Assembly: GCA_019429275.1 (NCBI GenBank)
Contig: JAHYJC010000028.1
Span: 1 to 60,487, forward strand
DNA from: Lentimicrobium sp.
Lineage (GTDB): Bacteria; Bacteroidota; Bacteroidia; Bacteroidales; Lentimicrobiaceae
Length of the DNA: 60,487 bases
Reading direction: 5' to 3'
Shown: in pieces, positions 18,305 to 29,345 of the stretch
Position numbering within the stretch: position 1 is the stretch's first letter
Layout of the letters: the number at the start of each line of letters is the position of its first letter
Notes under the pieces: model-generated
Told to the model about the DNA's origin: nothing
The model's database searches: none
What the model saw: the letters and a program-made list of their open reading frames with translations, nothing else
Made by a program: the position numbers and the translations under genes

Positions 18305-18784
18305 ATTTGAATGATTCCGGTTATCGTTTGGCAGAAAACGCCAATCTGTTTTTTTTTGCGTATAGTCCGATCGCATAATACTTGTGATAATTGCCTGTTG
18401 TTTGCTATTCATTTTGTCAGATATTACTTTATTAATGACATTTATAGGCCAGGGCAGTATAAAAGATTCAATAAATTTCACTAAATTTACACCGGAATCA
18501 CAATCTTGATTTAAAAAGCGCATGGATTTCATTCATAATTCATGTCGGCTGACTTTCCTTATCTCCTTAAAACCGGGATAATATACCTGTTGGACCTGCC
18601 TTTAATTCAACAACTTGAATAAGCTTACTGATTAAATCGTTACAACCTGGAATTAACATCAGGATCAACCTGCATCCTGAGTAAAGTTCCCGATTCAATT
18701 CTTTTTTTAAACGATTTCAGTAACTAAGAAAAATATACCCTTTCAGGATAATTTTCAAGGTCTGAATTATAAAATTGTTTATCA
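18305..18784. other. 480-bp intergenic region without recognised gene
   Basis: This AT-rich spacer precedes the giant glucan synthase gene. I found no RNA gene, repeat or convincing promoter match. A minus-strand frame of 102 codons that runs through the terminator has no protein-like features and is left out. The promoter of the downstream gene must lie here. Confidence 0.5.
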
Positions 18785-21700
18785 ATGGTGAAAGTGAAAA
18801 AGGCTTCAATTTCCGATATATTATCCATCTTGCGTTTCAGAAACCCGAACAGTGTCCTGTTGAGGAAATCTAAAAACCAGGAACCTTTCCGTTCTGAGCT
18901 CTATAGCTCGGATCAGATGAATCTGCATGGCGAGGTGCTGGCCCGTTCGCATAAACTTCTCAAAAATAACACTCATGATCAACTGCTGAAACGACTTGAC
19001 GAAAATGAAAATACGCTACTTGGGGTCAGGAAACTTTTTGTCGATAATATTCGTACGGGTAAAACAATAGTTACTCCTGCTGCCGAATGGCTGCTCGATA
19101 ACTTTTACCTTATCGAAGAACAGATTGTGATTGCCAGAAGGCATTTACCCAAAGGTTACAGCGAAGATCTGCCGTACCTTGCCAATGGCATTTCGGCCGG
19201 AATGCCGCGTGTATATGATATTGTTCTGGAAATTATATCGCACAGCGATGGCCGGGTTGATATCAAAAGCCTCACCAGTTTCATTGATGCCTATCAGAAA
19301 TATACAGTTCTTACACTGGGCGAATTATGGGCCATACCAATTATGCTCAGGCTGGCTGTTATTGAAAATCTTCGAAGGATAGCCGTGAGTGTGGCTTTGG
19401 ATATGATCGAACAGAACCTTGCTGATTTCTGGGCCGACAAGATGATGGCTACGCTGGAAAAGGAACCGGGCAATCTGGTTCTGACAGTAGCTGATATGGC
19501 GCGCGCAAAGCCGGCATTGGAAGGTCCCTTTGTAGCTTCATTTACAAGGAAACTGCAGGGCAAAGGCCCTGCGCTGGCCTTACCATTGAGTTGGATGGAA
19601 CAGCAACTTTCAGGAGCAGGCTTGAGTAGCAGAGATCTTATCAGACAAGAAAATCATAAACAGGCCGCCGATCAGGTGTCAGTCAGGAATAGTATCAGCA
19701 CTTTACGATTTCTTGGCGGAATGGACTGGCAGGAGTTTGTTGAAACCCTCAGCCATGTAGAGCAGGTGTTACGACAGGATCGCAATGGAACCTATTCACA
19801 GATGGATTTTTCAACCCGCGATAGTTATCGCCATGTTGTTGAAACCATGGCTAAATACAGCCCGTTGTCTGAAACTGAAATTGCTGCAAAGGTTCTTGAG
19901 CTTGCACGTGAAAACTCAGGTGAAGACCCTGAATCAAAAAGGAAGGAGCACGTTGGCTACTACCTTATTGACAAAGGGCGGAAGACCACCGAACAGGCCG
20001 TGGGAATGCAGTATTCGCTCAGGCAGATAATAAACCGTGTGGCTGGCCGGATGCCGGTATTTCTCTACATTTCTTCAATTCTGTTTATAACCATTGCTGC
20101 GACTGCTGTAATCGGATATTACACTTATAGCTATGGTATTCATAGCTGGCTGCTGTTAACGCTGGTTGGTCTGTTGGTTGCTTCTGGTTCCGCCCAACTG
20201 GCTGTTTCGCTTGTGAATTGGTTGTCAACGATTCTGGTAAAACCTAAGCTGCTGCCAAGAATGGATTTCTCGAAGGGAATCCCTCCGGAGTGCCGCACCC
20301 TTGTTGTTGTTCCAACTATGCTATCGGGCAAGGAATATATAGAAGAACTGATTGAAGCTCTTGAAATAAGGTTTCTGGCCAACAGGGAAGAAAACCTTCA
20401 TTTTGGGTTATTAACAGATTTCCTCGATGCCGATGAAGAGCATATGCCCGGTGATGAAGAATTGCTGGAAATTACCTGTAAACGTATTGCAGATTTGAAT
20501 AAAAAATATTATCAACCTGACCAGGAGATATTTTTCCTGTTTCATCGTCCCAGAAAATGGAACCCTGCCGAAAAGAAATGGATGGGGTATGAACGCAAAA
20601 GGGGAAAACTAGCTGCGCTCAATGCTTTAATTTTGAGGAGTGAGCATAATGAATTTTCAGTAGTCACGGGTAATTTCAGAATACTCACCAATGTAAAATA
20701 TGTCATTACACTCGATTCGGATACACAAATGCCAAGAGAATCTGCATGGAAGTTTATTGCTACCATGGCTCATCCGCTCAATAAGGCTATCTATAATAAA
20801 GAAAAAAGGCGTGTTACTGATGGCTATGGCATTCTGCAGCCCCGGGTAGGTTCTGGCATTCCGAAAGGGGCTTCGTCGCTTTATTTGCAAATCCAGGGCG
20901 ATGTTTCCGGTATCGATCCATATACCCGGGTTTCTTCCGATGTATATCAGGATCTTTTTGGTGAAGGATCGTTTATTGGAAAGGGGATTTATGATGTTGA
21001 AATATTTGAGCAAACATTGCACAATGTATTTCAGGAGAACCGGATATTGAGTCACGATCTGATCGAAGGCTGTTATGCACGCTCCGGTTTAATCAGCGAT
21101 GTGTTGCTGTATGATGATAACCCTTCTCAGTATAGTGCTGATATTAAGCGGCATCACCGGTGGATAAGAGGCGACTGGCAGATAGGCGCCTGGATATTGC
21201 CTTTTATCACCCTGGGCAATGGGAAGATGTCTGTTAATAAACTTTCCGCAATATCAAAATGGAAAATCATAGATAATCTGAGAAGAAGCTTACTACCGCT
21301 TACTCTTTTGCTTTTGTTGTTATTGGGTTTAACTGTGCTTCCTGAACCCGGATTCTGGGTGCTGGCAGTAAGCGTTATTTTGTTGTTTACACCTTTGGCA
21401 GAAGCTGGCTGGAAACTGTTTCATAAACCAAAGGACTTCAGATTTGTAGCACATTTGACCGAACTAAAAGATTCAATTAAGGAGGCATTTATCCGCTTTA
21501 TATTCACTATTGCTGTATTGCCTTATGAAGCATTTAAGTTTACCGATGCTGTTTTACGGACTAAATGGAGATTAATTGTAACACGCAGAAAGTTACTCGA
21601 ATGGACCCCTTCTGCAACTGAATCGCGCAATGCAAGCAATGACTTATTTTCAGCATACAGGTCAATGTGGATTATTCCTTTTGCTTCACTTGCCAGTCTT

Positions 21701-24700
21701 GCATTTTTAATATCCCTGAATCCCGGAACGTTATACCTTGCTTCACCTGTTATATTTCTGTGGCTGTTGGCCCCGGCAATTGCCTGGTGGTTCAGCAAGC
21801 CTATAGTTGAGGATGATCCGGATCTCAATGAAGAACAAATTGAATTTCTTCATAAGTCAGCACGAAAAACATGGTCGTTCTTTGAGCAGTTTGTTGTTGC
21901 CGAGGAGAATTGGCTTCCTCCCGATAATTTCCAGGAACAGCCTTCTCCTGTAATTGCCCACCGGACCTCTCCGACGAATATTGGCTTGTCTCTGCTGGCT
22001 AATCTTGCAGCTTATGATTTTGGCTATATTACCGGTATTGAAATGGCTGCCAGATGCAGTAATACCATACTGACGTTGTTAAAAATGGAGCGTTTCAGGG
22101 GGCATTTCTACAATTGGTACAATACACTGACGCTGGAAACATTGCGGCCAAGGTATGTGTCCACAGTCGATAGCGGTAATCTTACCGGTCATATTCTTAC
22201 GCTGAAGCAGGGCATCCTGGCATTGCCTGACCAACCGGTTTTCAAGCGCAATATCTACGAAGGATTAAGGACTTCAGCATGGATTATCCGCGATTTATCG
22301 AAAGGTGAACCCCAGGGAACTACAGTCAATATTCTGAAAATATTGGATGAAGCAATCCTCGATGAAACATTATCATTAACAAGTCTCAAAAAATATCTGG
22401 ATAACCTGATAGCACTTTCAGGAGAGTTAAATGCACAACAAAATGAGGGCGATGCAGAACTGACTGTTTGGACAAACAGATTTCTATCTCAGACAAAACG
22501 CGTTAGGGATGATATGTCAGAACTGATCCCCTGGCTGGATTTGTTACCTGCACCGGATGATTTCGTGATTAATGCTGAAGCAGACTTTATCCCTTCATTT
22601 TCGAACATTCACGAATTGGCTGCGATGATCTTACACAGCATTGATTCGTATGAACTTACTACTATCAATGCTGAAAACAAGCAATGGGCTGCTGAGATGC
22701 GGCTTATGCTGGAAAAAAGCATCAGTCAGGTTCAAGAAAGGCTAACGTTTGTGGATCAGATAGCTGAAAACTGTGAACGATTGAGTTCCATTGAATACAA
22801 TTTTCTGTATGATAAGTCTACCCGTTTATTGAGTATCGGCTTTAATGCTGATGAACAAAAAAGAGACAACAGCTACTATGATTTGTTGGCGTCCGAGGCT
22901 CGTCTGGCTGTATTTGTCGGCATAGCGCAAGGAAAACTCCCACAGGAAAGCTGGTTCGCGCTTGGCCGCTTATTGACCAACTCAAGTGGAGAACCAATCC
23001 TGATCTCCTGGAGCGGATCTATGTTTGAATACCTCATGCCACAACTTGTGATGCCAACATATGAAAATACATTACTCTATCAGACCAACAAGGCGACCCT
23101 GAAGCGACAGATAGAATATGGAGGACAACGTGGAGTACCATGGGGGATTTCAGAATCTGCCTACAATGAAGTGGATGCAGCGATGAATTACCAGTACCGT
23201 GCATTCGGTGTTCCGGGTCTCGGGTTAAAACGCGGTCTCGAAGCCGATCTTGTCATCGCTCCTTATGCCTCTATGATGGCTTTGATGATTTCTCCTGCAA
23301 AAGCCTGCGCAAATCTGCAATTTATGACCGGTGAGGGTTTTGAGGGCGATTATGGATTTTATGAGGCCATTGATTATACGACCAGCCGTCAGCCAAGAGG
23401 CAAATCGCACAGTATTTTATATTCCTACATGGCGCACCATCAGGGAATGGGCTTCCTTTCGCTTGCGTATCTTTTACTTGGTAAGCCAATGCAGCGAAGA
23501 TTCGAGGCTGAACTTCGTTTTCAGGCGACTTTACTTTTACTTCAGGAGCGGATACCAAGAGCTACCATTTTTTATGCGCATACTGCAGATTTTACAGAAA
23601 CACATTCCCCGGCAGATGATGTGCGGATTCGCAGCATCAGTAGCCCGAATACCAGAATGCCGGAGATTCAGCTTTTGAGCAATGGAAGTTACTTTGCCAT
23701 GATTTCCAATTCCGGGGCTGGCTACAGTCGCTGGAGAGGTTTTGCAGTTACGCGCTGGCGCGAAGATGCCACCAAAGAAGACCGTGGCATCTTTTGTTAT
23801 ATCAAAGACATAGGCACAGGACTGATCTGGTCTAATACGCATCAACCAACATTGCAACCAGCAGAGGATTATGAGGTAGTATTCTCACAGGGGCGGGTGG
23901 AATTCCGACGTCAGGATTACGGATTCATTACCAAAACCGAGATCGTGATTAGTCCTGAGGATGATATTGAAATGCGACGTATCAGGCTGACAAACAAAAA
24001 CCTCACAACAAAAGTACTGGAGATCACAAGTTATACTGAAGTGGTTCTTGCCAGTCAGGCTTCCGATGAATCGCATCCGGCATTCAGCAATCTTTTTGTC
24101 CAAACTGAGATTCTACCTGAACAAAAAGCAATTATATGTACCCGAAGGCCTCGTTCCAAAGATGAAAAACCACCGTGGATGTTTCATCTTATGGAAGCCC
24201 ATAACACAGAGATTGAAGATGTTTCATACGAAACGGACCGCATGCAGTTTATTGGCAGAGGCAAATCTTTAGTGAACCCTCAGGCGATGGAAGTTGAATC
24301 GCTTTCAGGAAGCCAGGGATCAGTTCTTGATCCGGTTGTAGCAATCCGTTATCGCATCAGCATAAAGCCAAATCAACCAGCTATCATTGATTTGATTTAT
24401 GGAATAAGTGAGACCAGGGATGGTTGCGAAGCATTGATGCACAAATATCAGGACCGCTACCTGAAAAAACGTGCCTTTGAACTTTCATGGACACACAGCC
24501 AGGTGCTTCTGCGACAAATAAAAGCAACTGAGGCTGATGCCCAATTATACAGTCATATGGCATCATCGGTTGTTTTTGCAAATCCTGAATTGCGGGCAGA
24601 AGCATCTGTTATTCAGATAAACAACAGGGGTCAGTCGGGACTCTGGAGCCATTCGGTTTCGGGCGACTTGCCCATAGTTTTGTTGCATGTTTACGAGCCT

Positions 24701-27511
24701 GACAGTATTGAACTTGTTAAACAAATGATACAGGCCCACACTTACTGGCGTTTGAAAGGATTGGCTGTTGACCTCGTTATCTGGAACGAAGATTATGGTG
24801 CTTACCGGCAAATGTTGCAGGATAAAATTCTGGGTTTTATAACGACTGAGGCTTATAGTAATCCGGATATCAATCAACCGGGAAATATTTTCGTTAAATC
24901 CGCAGATCAGTTATCGACCGAAGACAGGGTGCTATTTGAGAGTATTTCCCGCATTATTATTGATGATAAAAAAGGAAGTCTTGCCGATCAGGTAGGCCGT
25001 TTTGTCATTGAAAAAGCTATGCTTCCCTTATTAGAGGCAAAGCCTTCACTTGCTCAGGAAATTATATCCAACCTTACCTTGCCTTCTGACCTTTTGTTTT
25101 TTAACGGTATCGGCGGATTTACACCAGATGGGAAAGAATATAAAATCAGCATTAATAAAAGTAGAACAACACAGGCTCCCTGGGCCAATGTGATTGCTAA
25201 CCCGGAATTCGGAACCGTTATTTCTGAAAGCGGGTCGGCTTATACCTGGGCTCTAAATGCGCATGAATACCGCATAAGCCCATGGAGTAATGATCCGGTA
25301 ACCGATGCCGGGGGTGAAGCATTTTATATCCGCGATGAAGAAACCGGGGTTTTCTGGTCACCCGCACCTTACCCCAAATCCGGAACAACATCATATATTG
25401 TAACACATGGTTTCGGATACTCTGTTTTTGAACATATTGAGGAAGGTATCTATTCTGAAATGCGCGTATTTGTGGACAAAGAAATGCCGGTAAAATTTAT
25501 CATCCTTAAAATTCAGAACCGGTCGGGTCGCGAAAGAAAACTTTCTGCCACAGGTTATATTGAAATGATTCTGGGAGATGTTCGTTCCAAAACAAATATG
25601 CATATCACTTCAGAACAGGAACCCGAAACCAGTGCATTGTTGTTCAGAAACAGGTATAACTCTGCATTTTCGGAGCGTGTTACATTTTTCAGGGTTGATG
25701 CCAATAGCCCGGGTTATACAACAGACCGCTCAGTCTTTATTGGAAGAAACAGAAGCCTGGCAGACCCACAGGCCATGACAAGGAAAAAACTTTCAGGCAG
25801 GAGAGGAGCAGGTATGGATCCTTGCGCTGCATTGCAGGCAAAATATGAGCTGCTCGACGGAGAGGAAAAGGAGATCGTTTTCCAACTGGGAAATGCTACA
25901 GATACCCATTCAGTCCTGGCTCTCATCCGCCACTTTTCAAGAAAAGACAATGTTCGTCAGTCGTTTTTAGCAGTTAAGGAATACTGGAATGAAGTGCTGG
26001 GAACCTTGCAAATAAATACTCCTGATAATTCACTTAACATTTTGGCCAATGGCTGGTTGTTATATCAGACACTGGCCTGTCGCATTTTTGCACGAAGCGG
26101 ATTCTACCAATCCGGTGGTGCTTTTGGTTTCAGAGACCAGTTGCAGGATGTATTGTCGTTATTGTTATCAAAACCTGAAATAGCCAGGTGGCAGATACTG
26201 TTAAGCGCCTCAAGGCAATTCCCCGAAGGGGATGTTCAGCACTGGTGGCACCCACCTGAAGGGCGTGGTGTGCGAACACGGTGCTCCGATGATTTGCTGT
26301 GGCTTCCTTTTGTGCTATCACGCTATGTTGACGTTACGGGAGATACAGAAATACTGAATGTTCAGGTTGGCTTCCTGGAAGGCAGGCAATTGCGACAGGA
26401 TGAAGATTCGCTTTACGATCTGCCGGTTCACACAGCTTTATCTGCATCCCTGTATGAACATTGTGTCAGGGCTATTAAATACAGCCTGCGTTTCGGAGTG
26501 CATGGTTTGCCATTCATTGGTTCGGGCGACTGGAATGATGGTATGGATCAGGTAGGGAATAAGGGTAAGGGCGAAAGCGTTTGGCTTGCATTCTTTCTTT
26601 ATGATGTGCTGGTTCAATTTACCGGTGTTGCGAAAATTGTTGGTGATAATATGTTTGCTGAAACCTGCACAAAAGAAGCGGGTAATCTCAAGCTAAACAT
26701 CGAATCTACAGCATGGGATGGAAAGTGGTTTAAGCGTGCATGGTTTGACGATGGCACACCCTTGGGCTCGAATGTGAATACTGAATGCAGTATTGATGCA
26801 ATTGCCCAGAGTTGGTCGGTTTTATCCGGTGTAGCTGATGATCAACGCAAAACCACAGCCATGGCTTCGCTGGATAAATACCTGGTAAACAGAAATTTGA
26901 AACTTATTCAACTTCTCGATCCTCCGTTTGATAAGGATGGCCTCAATCCTGGTTATATAAAAGGTTATGTACCCGGTGTCAGGGAGAATGGCGGACAATA
27001 TTCTCACGCTGCCATATGGGCACTTATGGCTTTTGCGAATTTAGGAGACCGCGGAAAAGTCTGGGAGTTATATAGCATGATCAATCCCATAAACCATTCT
27101 TCAAATGCTGATGATGTTAAGGTTTATAAAGTTGAACCCTATGTTATGGCGGCTGATGTATATGCAAATAAATCGCATCAGGGCAGAGGCGGGTGGACCT
27201 GGTACACGGGCTCCGCTGGCTGGATGTACCAGTTTATTTTAAACTCATTGCTGGGCATTGAAAAACAGACAGATAAACTGATATTTAATCCATGTTTTCC
27301 AAAAGAATGGCCTTCTGTGTTTTTCGCCTATAAATTCGGTAATACAATTTACAGCATAACAGTTTTTCAGGATGACGCAGGGTTGGAATCGTGGTGTAAA
27401 AGCAATAATGAAAGGTGTTTGGGTAATTCGGTTGCTCTTGTTGATGATGGACTGGTTCATGACATAGAGGTACATGTAAACATTAAAGTTAATTTAGACA
27501 TGGAACAGTGA
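18785..27511 (+). CDS. Cyclic beta-1,2-glucan synthase-like protein (GT84 + GH94, NdvB/ChvB type)
   Basis: This 2,908-residue protein has the layout of cyclic beta-1,2-glucan synthases. After an N-terminal helical region (1-420) come two helices (425-490) and a processive GT84-like transferase with TLVVVPTML (about 505), LDSDTQMPRE (about 642) and RHHRWIRGDWQ (about 788). Further helices lie at 833-1008. A glycoamylase-like domain (about 1040-1570, AHHQGMGFLSLAYLL) follows, then two GH94-type beta domains (from about 1630 and 2108) and the GH94 (alpha/alpha)6 domain. The GH94 acid motif SGDWNDGM is at 2580-2587, and GWTWYTGSAGWMYQ lies near the end. Such enzymes polymerise UDP-glucose, trim the chain by phosphorolysis and cyclise it. 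It stands alone. In Bacteroidetes the product may be a linear or cyclic beta-glucan; that is inference. Confidence 0.88.
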   Translation: MVKVKKASISDILSILRFRNPNSVLLRKSKNQEPFRSELYSSDQMNLHGEVLARSHKLLKNNTHDQLLKRLDENENTLLGVRKLFVDNIRTGKTIVTPAAEWLLDNFYLIEEQIVIARRHLPKGYSEDLPYLANGISAGMPRVYDIVLEIISHSDGRVDIKSLTSFIDAYQKYTVLTLGELWAIPIMLRLAVIENLRRIAVSVALDMIEQNLADFWADKMMATLEKEPGNLVLTVADMARAKPALEGPFVASFTRKLQGKGPALALPLSWMEQQLSGAGLSSRDLIRQENHKQAADQVSVRNSISTLRFLGGMDWQEFVETLSHVEQVLRQDRNGTYSQMDFSTRDSYRHVVETMAKYSPLSETEIAAKVLELARENSGEDPESKRKEHVGYYLIDKGRKTTEQAVGMQYSLRQIINRVAGRMPVFLYISSILFITIAATAVIGYYTYSYGIHSWLLLTLVGLLVASGSAQLAVSLVNWLSTILVKPKLLPRMDFSKGIPPECRTLVVVPTMLSGKEYIEELIEALEIRFLANREENLHFGLLTDFLDADEEHMPGDEELLEITCKRIADLNKKYYQPDQEIFFLFHRPRKWNPAEKKWMGYERKRGKLAALNALILRSEHNEFSVVTGNFRILTNVKYVITLDSDTQMPRESAWKFIATMAHPLNKAIYNKEKRRVTDGYGILQPRVGSGIPKGASSLYLQIQGDVSGIDPYTRVSSDVYQDLFGEGSFIGKGIYDVEIFEQTLHNVFQENRILSHDLIEGCYARSGLISDVLLYDDNPSQYSADIKRHHRWIRGDWQIGAWILPFITLGNGKMSVNKLSAISKWKIIDNLRRSLLPLTLLLLLLLGLTVLPEPGFWVLAVSVILLFTPLAEAGWKLFHKPKDFRFVAHLTELKDSIKEAFIRFIFTIAVLPYEAFKFTDAVLRTKWRLIVTRRKLLEWTPSATESRNASNDLFSAYRSMWIIPFASLASLAFLISLNPGTLYLASPVIFLWLLAPAIAWWFSKPIVEDDPDLNEEQIEFLHKSARKTWSFFEQFVVAEENWLPPDNFQEQPSPVIAHRTSPTNIGLSLLANLAAYDFGYITGIEMAARCSNTILTLLKMERFRGHFYNWYNTLTLETLRPRYVSTVDSGNLTGHILTLKQGILALPDQPVFKRNIYEGLRTSAWIIRDLSKGEPQGTTVNILKILDEAILDETLSLTSLKKYLDNLIALSGELNAQQNEGDAELTVWTNRFLSQTKRVRDDMSELIPWLDLLPAPDDFVINAEADFIPSFSNIHELAAMILHSIDSYELTTINAENKQWAAEMRLMLEKSISQVQERLTFVDQIAENCERLSSIEYNFLYDKSTRLLSIGFNADEQKRDNSYYDLLASEARLAVFVGIAQGKLPQESWFALGRLLTNSSGEPILISWSGSMFEYLMPQLVMPTYENTLLYQTNKATLKRQIEYGGQRGVPWGISESAYNEVDAAMNYQYRAFGVPGLGLKRGLEADLVIAPYASMMALMISPAKACANLQFMTGEGFEGDYGFYEAIDYTTSRQPRGKSHSILYSYMAHHQGMGFLSLAYLLLGKPMQRRFEAELRFQATLLLLQERIPRATIFYAHTADFTETHSPADDVRIRSISSPNTRMPEIQLLSNGSYFAMISNSGAGYSRWRGFAVTRWREDATKEDRGIFCYIKDIGTGLIWSNTHQPTLQPAEDYEVVFSQGRVEFRRQDYGFITKTEIVISPEDDIEMRRIRLTNKNLTTKVLEITSYTEVVLASQASDESHPAFSNLFVQTEILPEQKAIICTRRPRSKDEKPPWMFHLMEAHNTEIEDVSYETDRMQFIGRGKSLVNPQAMEVESLSGSQGSVLDPVVAIRYRISIKPNQPAIIDLIYGISETRDGCEALMHKYQDRYLKKRAFELSWTHSQVLLRQIKATEADAQLYSHMASSVVFANPELRAEASVIQINNRGQSGLWSHSVSGDLPIVLLHVYEPDSIELVKQMIQAHTYWRLKGLAVDLVIWNEDYGAYRQMLQDKILGFITTEAYSNPDINQPGNIFVKSADQLSTEDRVLFESISRIIIDDKKGSLADQVGRFVIEKAMLPLLEAKPSLAQEIISNLTLPSDLLFFNGIGGFTPDGKEYKISINKSRTTQAPWANVIANPEFGTVISESGSAYTWALNAHEYRISPWSNDPVTDAGGEAFYIRDEETGVFWSPAPYPKSGTTSYIVTHGFGYSVFEHIEEGIYSEMRVFVDKEMPVKFIILKIQNRSGRERKLSATGYIEMILGDVRSKTNMHITSEQEPETSALLFRNRYNSAFSERVTFFRVDANSPGYTTDRSVFIGRNRSLADPQAMTRKKLSGRRGAGMDPCAALQAKYELLDGEEKEIVFQLGNATDTHSVLALIRHFSRKDNVRQSFLAVKEYWNEVLGTLQINTPDNSLNILANGWLLYQTLACRIFARSGFYQSGGAFGFRDQLQDVLSLLLSKPEIARWQILLSASRQFPEGDVQHWWHPPEGRGVRTRCSDDLLWLPFVLSRYVDVTGDTEILNVQVGFLEGRQLRQDEDSLYDLPVHTALSASLYEHCVRAIKYSLRFGVHGLPFIGSGDWNDGMDQVGNKGKGESVWLAFFLYDVLVQFTGVAKIVGDNMFAETCTKEAGNLKLNIESTAWDGKWFKRAWFDDGTPLGSNVNTECSIDAIAQSWSVLSGVADDQRKTTAMASLDKYLVNRNLKLIQLLDPPFDKDGLNPGYIKGYVPGVRENGGQYSHAAIWALMAFANLGDRGKVWELYSMINPINHSSNADDVKVYKVEPYVMAADVYANKSHQGRGGWTWYTGSAGWMYQFILNSLLGIEKQTDKLIFNPCFPKEWPSVFFAYKFGNTIYSITVFQDDAGLESWCKSNNERCLGNSVALVDDGLVHDIEVHVNIKVNLDMEQ

Positions 27512-27516
27512 AATAT

Positions 27517-27542
27517 GAAAAACAGCCTTTAGCTGATTTTTT
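27517..27542 (+). terminator. Probable terminator of the glucan synthase gene
   Basis: GAAAAACAGC and GCTGATTTTTT form a short stem with one bulge around CTTTA just after the stop codon, ending in six T. A second small hairpin (CAGCGA/TCGCTG) occurs near 27600. Confidence 0.5.
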
Positions 27543-27713
27543 GAAAACCTTTCAAATGTGATGCATTGCTCTATTGTTACTCAGTGTTTCTAACTGTGGC
27601 AGCGAATCACGTCGCTGTTTGAGTTTAATATCAATGCAGCGGCAATATGTTTTTTAGGGAATTTCATTTTAAGTTGAAGTGAAATGTTGATTTTAATCCC
27701 TTGAACAATATGC

Positions 27714-29345
27714 CTAATGCTTGACAATTCTGCTCACAGGTATTTTCTGGAAATAAAGACTTCTGAGCCCTTCGTATAATATTCCTATTGTTTCTTCATC
27801 AACCATTGTCATGCATGAGTAACCAAAACTTTCGGGACTGTAAAATTCATATTGCAAGGATTCGGGCCATGAATTTCCCTGGTCTGTGCTGGCTTTTATG
27901 GTCATGTGGATGCGCGAAATTTTGTCGTTGGGATTTGAGAAAAACAAAACTTGTTGCATTTTTCCGTTTACCAAACTTTGTGAACTGATGAGGCTTGCCA
28001 TGCAGTTTGGCTCGGGCAACGCCGAATTGCTGGTTTGATGCGTGGTCCATGTTTTACCTAAATCTTTGGTGTCCGAAACAGCCCTGCCATTTGCCGGCCC
28101 CTTTTCGGTGCGGTTCAGGTCATCGCGCATATTGAGCATCAGGCTGCCATCTTCAAGCTGTACAACCTGTGCTTCAGTGGTTTGGGGTTTGGCTCCGCTG
28201 CCAACCTGCCAGGTTTGGCCGTGATCTTTGCTGAAGATCAGCGTTGAGTATGGTACTTGCTCAGCATCTTTAAACTGTGCCGGAAAAACAAGAGTACCAT
28301 CTTCCATAGAAATTCCACGGCCAGGACCCTGAAAAAACAGGTGCCATTCTGGATTTTTAACCTGTTGTGTTATGTTGATGGGTGCTGACCATGTATGCCC
28401 GTCATCCGTACTTTTTGCCAGCATAAACTGCCCGGTTTCTGATGGTTCAAGGCCGGGTTTTGAATTTGACCAGGCAGATTTACCCGCATTGCCATGATAC
28501 CAGAGCGCTGCAACCCAAATTGTATTGGTCATGGGATCAAATAAAATACAAGGGTCGCCGATGCCATTTTCTTCTTCGGGCAAGGCGCCCCATTCGCCCA
28601 TGTCCATAATTAATTTCATGGGTTCCCAGGTGTTTCCGCCATCTGTACTTCTGCTCATACCCACATCTATATCGCCCTGTAAATCGCCGCTGCCTGAATA
28701 GCGAATGTCGTAAACGGCTACCAATGTCCCTTTATTTGTTGTAATAATTCCCGGTATACGGTAAGTGTTGCAGTCATCCTGCCCCTCAGCCCGCAATACT
28801 TTGGCAACCCCAAATGAATAATTTTCATCTGCAATAATTTTGTGCGATTCTCCTGATTCAAAATCAAGGCTGACAGAATTCAGGTTGAAAAATGAAAGTA
28901 TATCTGCATTGGGATTGCCATCGAATTTTACACTAAAAACATGATCGCCGTTAAGTAAAAGCTGCTTTCCGATAACTACAGTTGTATAGTTAACCTCTGA
29001 AGTTGAACCAAATTGAAAAGGCTTCGTAATTTCGGGTTCAGAGCCTGAATAAGTTACTGAAAGTGAAGAAATACAAGAGATCTGGCTGTTTTCCTGAAAT
29101 TGAAAAGTAATTTTTTCAAGAATTAAGGGATGAACGCTATCATCAATGCTGAATTTAACCAGCACCAGTCCATTATCGGTTTTACCAAGAAACAATGGGA
29201 TATGCAGTTGCACCAGTTCAGTTGACGAAAGATTGATTTTTATAATTCCGGTCTCTTTCTCGCATTGAAAGGCAATTGTAGTCATTATCAGGAAGATGAG
29301 CAATAACATTTTGAATTTGAAGTAATTATCCTTTATTTTTTCCAT
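27714..29345 (-). CDS. Exo-alpha-sialidase (GH33), lipoprotein
   Basis: Sialidases release terminal sialic acid from glycans. The 543-residue protein has a signal with lipobox-like ending (TTIAFQC, Cys28), a sialidase-associated N-terminal beta domain (about 40-180) and a six-bladed propeller beginning with TYRIPGI (the RIP arginine). At least four Asp boxes are visible: SRSTDGGNTWEP, AKSTDDGHTWSAP, SKDHGQTW and ASTDQGNSWP. GDPCILFDP and QGPGRGISMEDGTLVFP match the family. A second in-frame ATG at residue 13 is possible. No sialic acid catabolic genes (nanA, nanK) lie nearby, so the enzyme may free host sugars for another use or feed a locus elsewhere. Confidence 0.9.
   Translation of the reverse strand: MEKIKDNYFKFKMLLLIFLIMTTIAFQCEKETGIIKINLSSTELVQLHIPLFLGKTDNGLVLVKFSIDDSVHPLILEKITFQFQENSQISCISSLSVTYSGSEPEITKPFQFGSTSEVNYTTVVIGKQLLLNGDHVFSVKFDGNPNADILSFFNLNSVSLDFESGESHKIIADENYSFGVAKVLRAEGQDDCNTYRIPGIITTNKGTLVAVYDIRYSGSGDLQGDIDVGMSRSTDGGNTWEPMKLIMDMGEWGALPEEENGIGDPCILFDPMTNTIWVAALWYHGNAGKSAWSNSKPGLEPSETGQFMLAKSTDDGHTWSAPINITQQVKNPEWHLFFQGPGRGISMEDGTLVFPAQFKDAEQVPYSTLIFSKDHGQTWQVGSGAKPQTTEAQVVQLEDGSLMLNMRDDLNRTEKGPANGRAVSDTKDLGKTWTTHQTSNSALPEPNCMASLISSQSLVNGKMQQVLFFSNPNDKISRIHMTIKASTDQGNSWPESLQYEFYSPESFGYSCMTMVDEETIGILYEGLRSLYFQKIPVSRIVKH

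Noticed and set aside
18224-18532. Minus-strand frame of 102 codons after the hydrolase gene
   Set aside because: It runs through a strong terminator and has no protein-like features.
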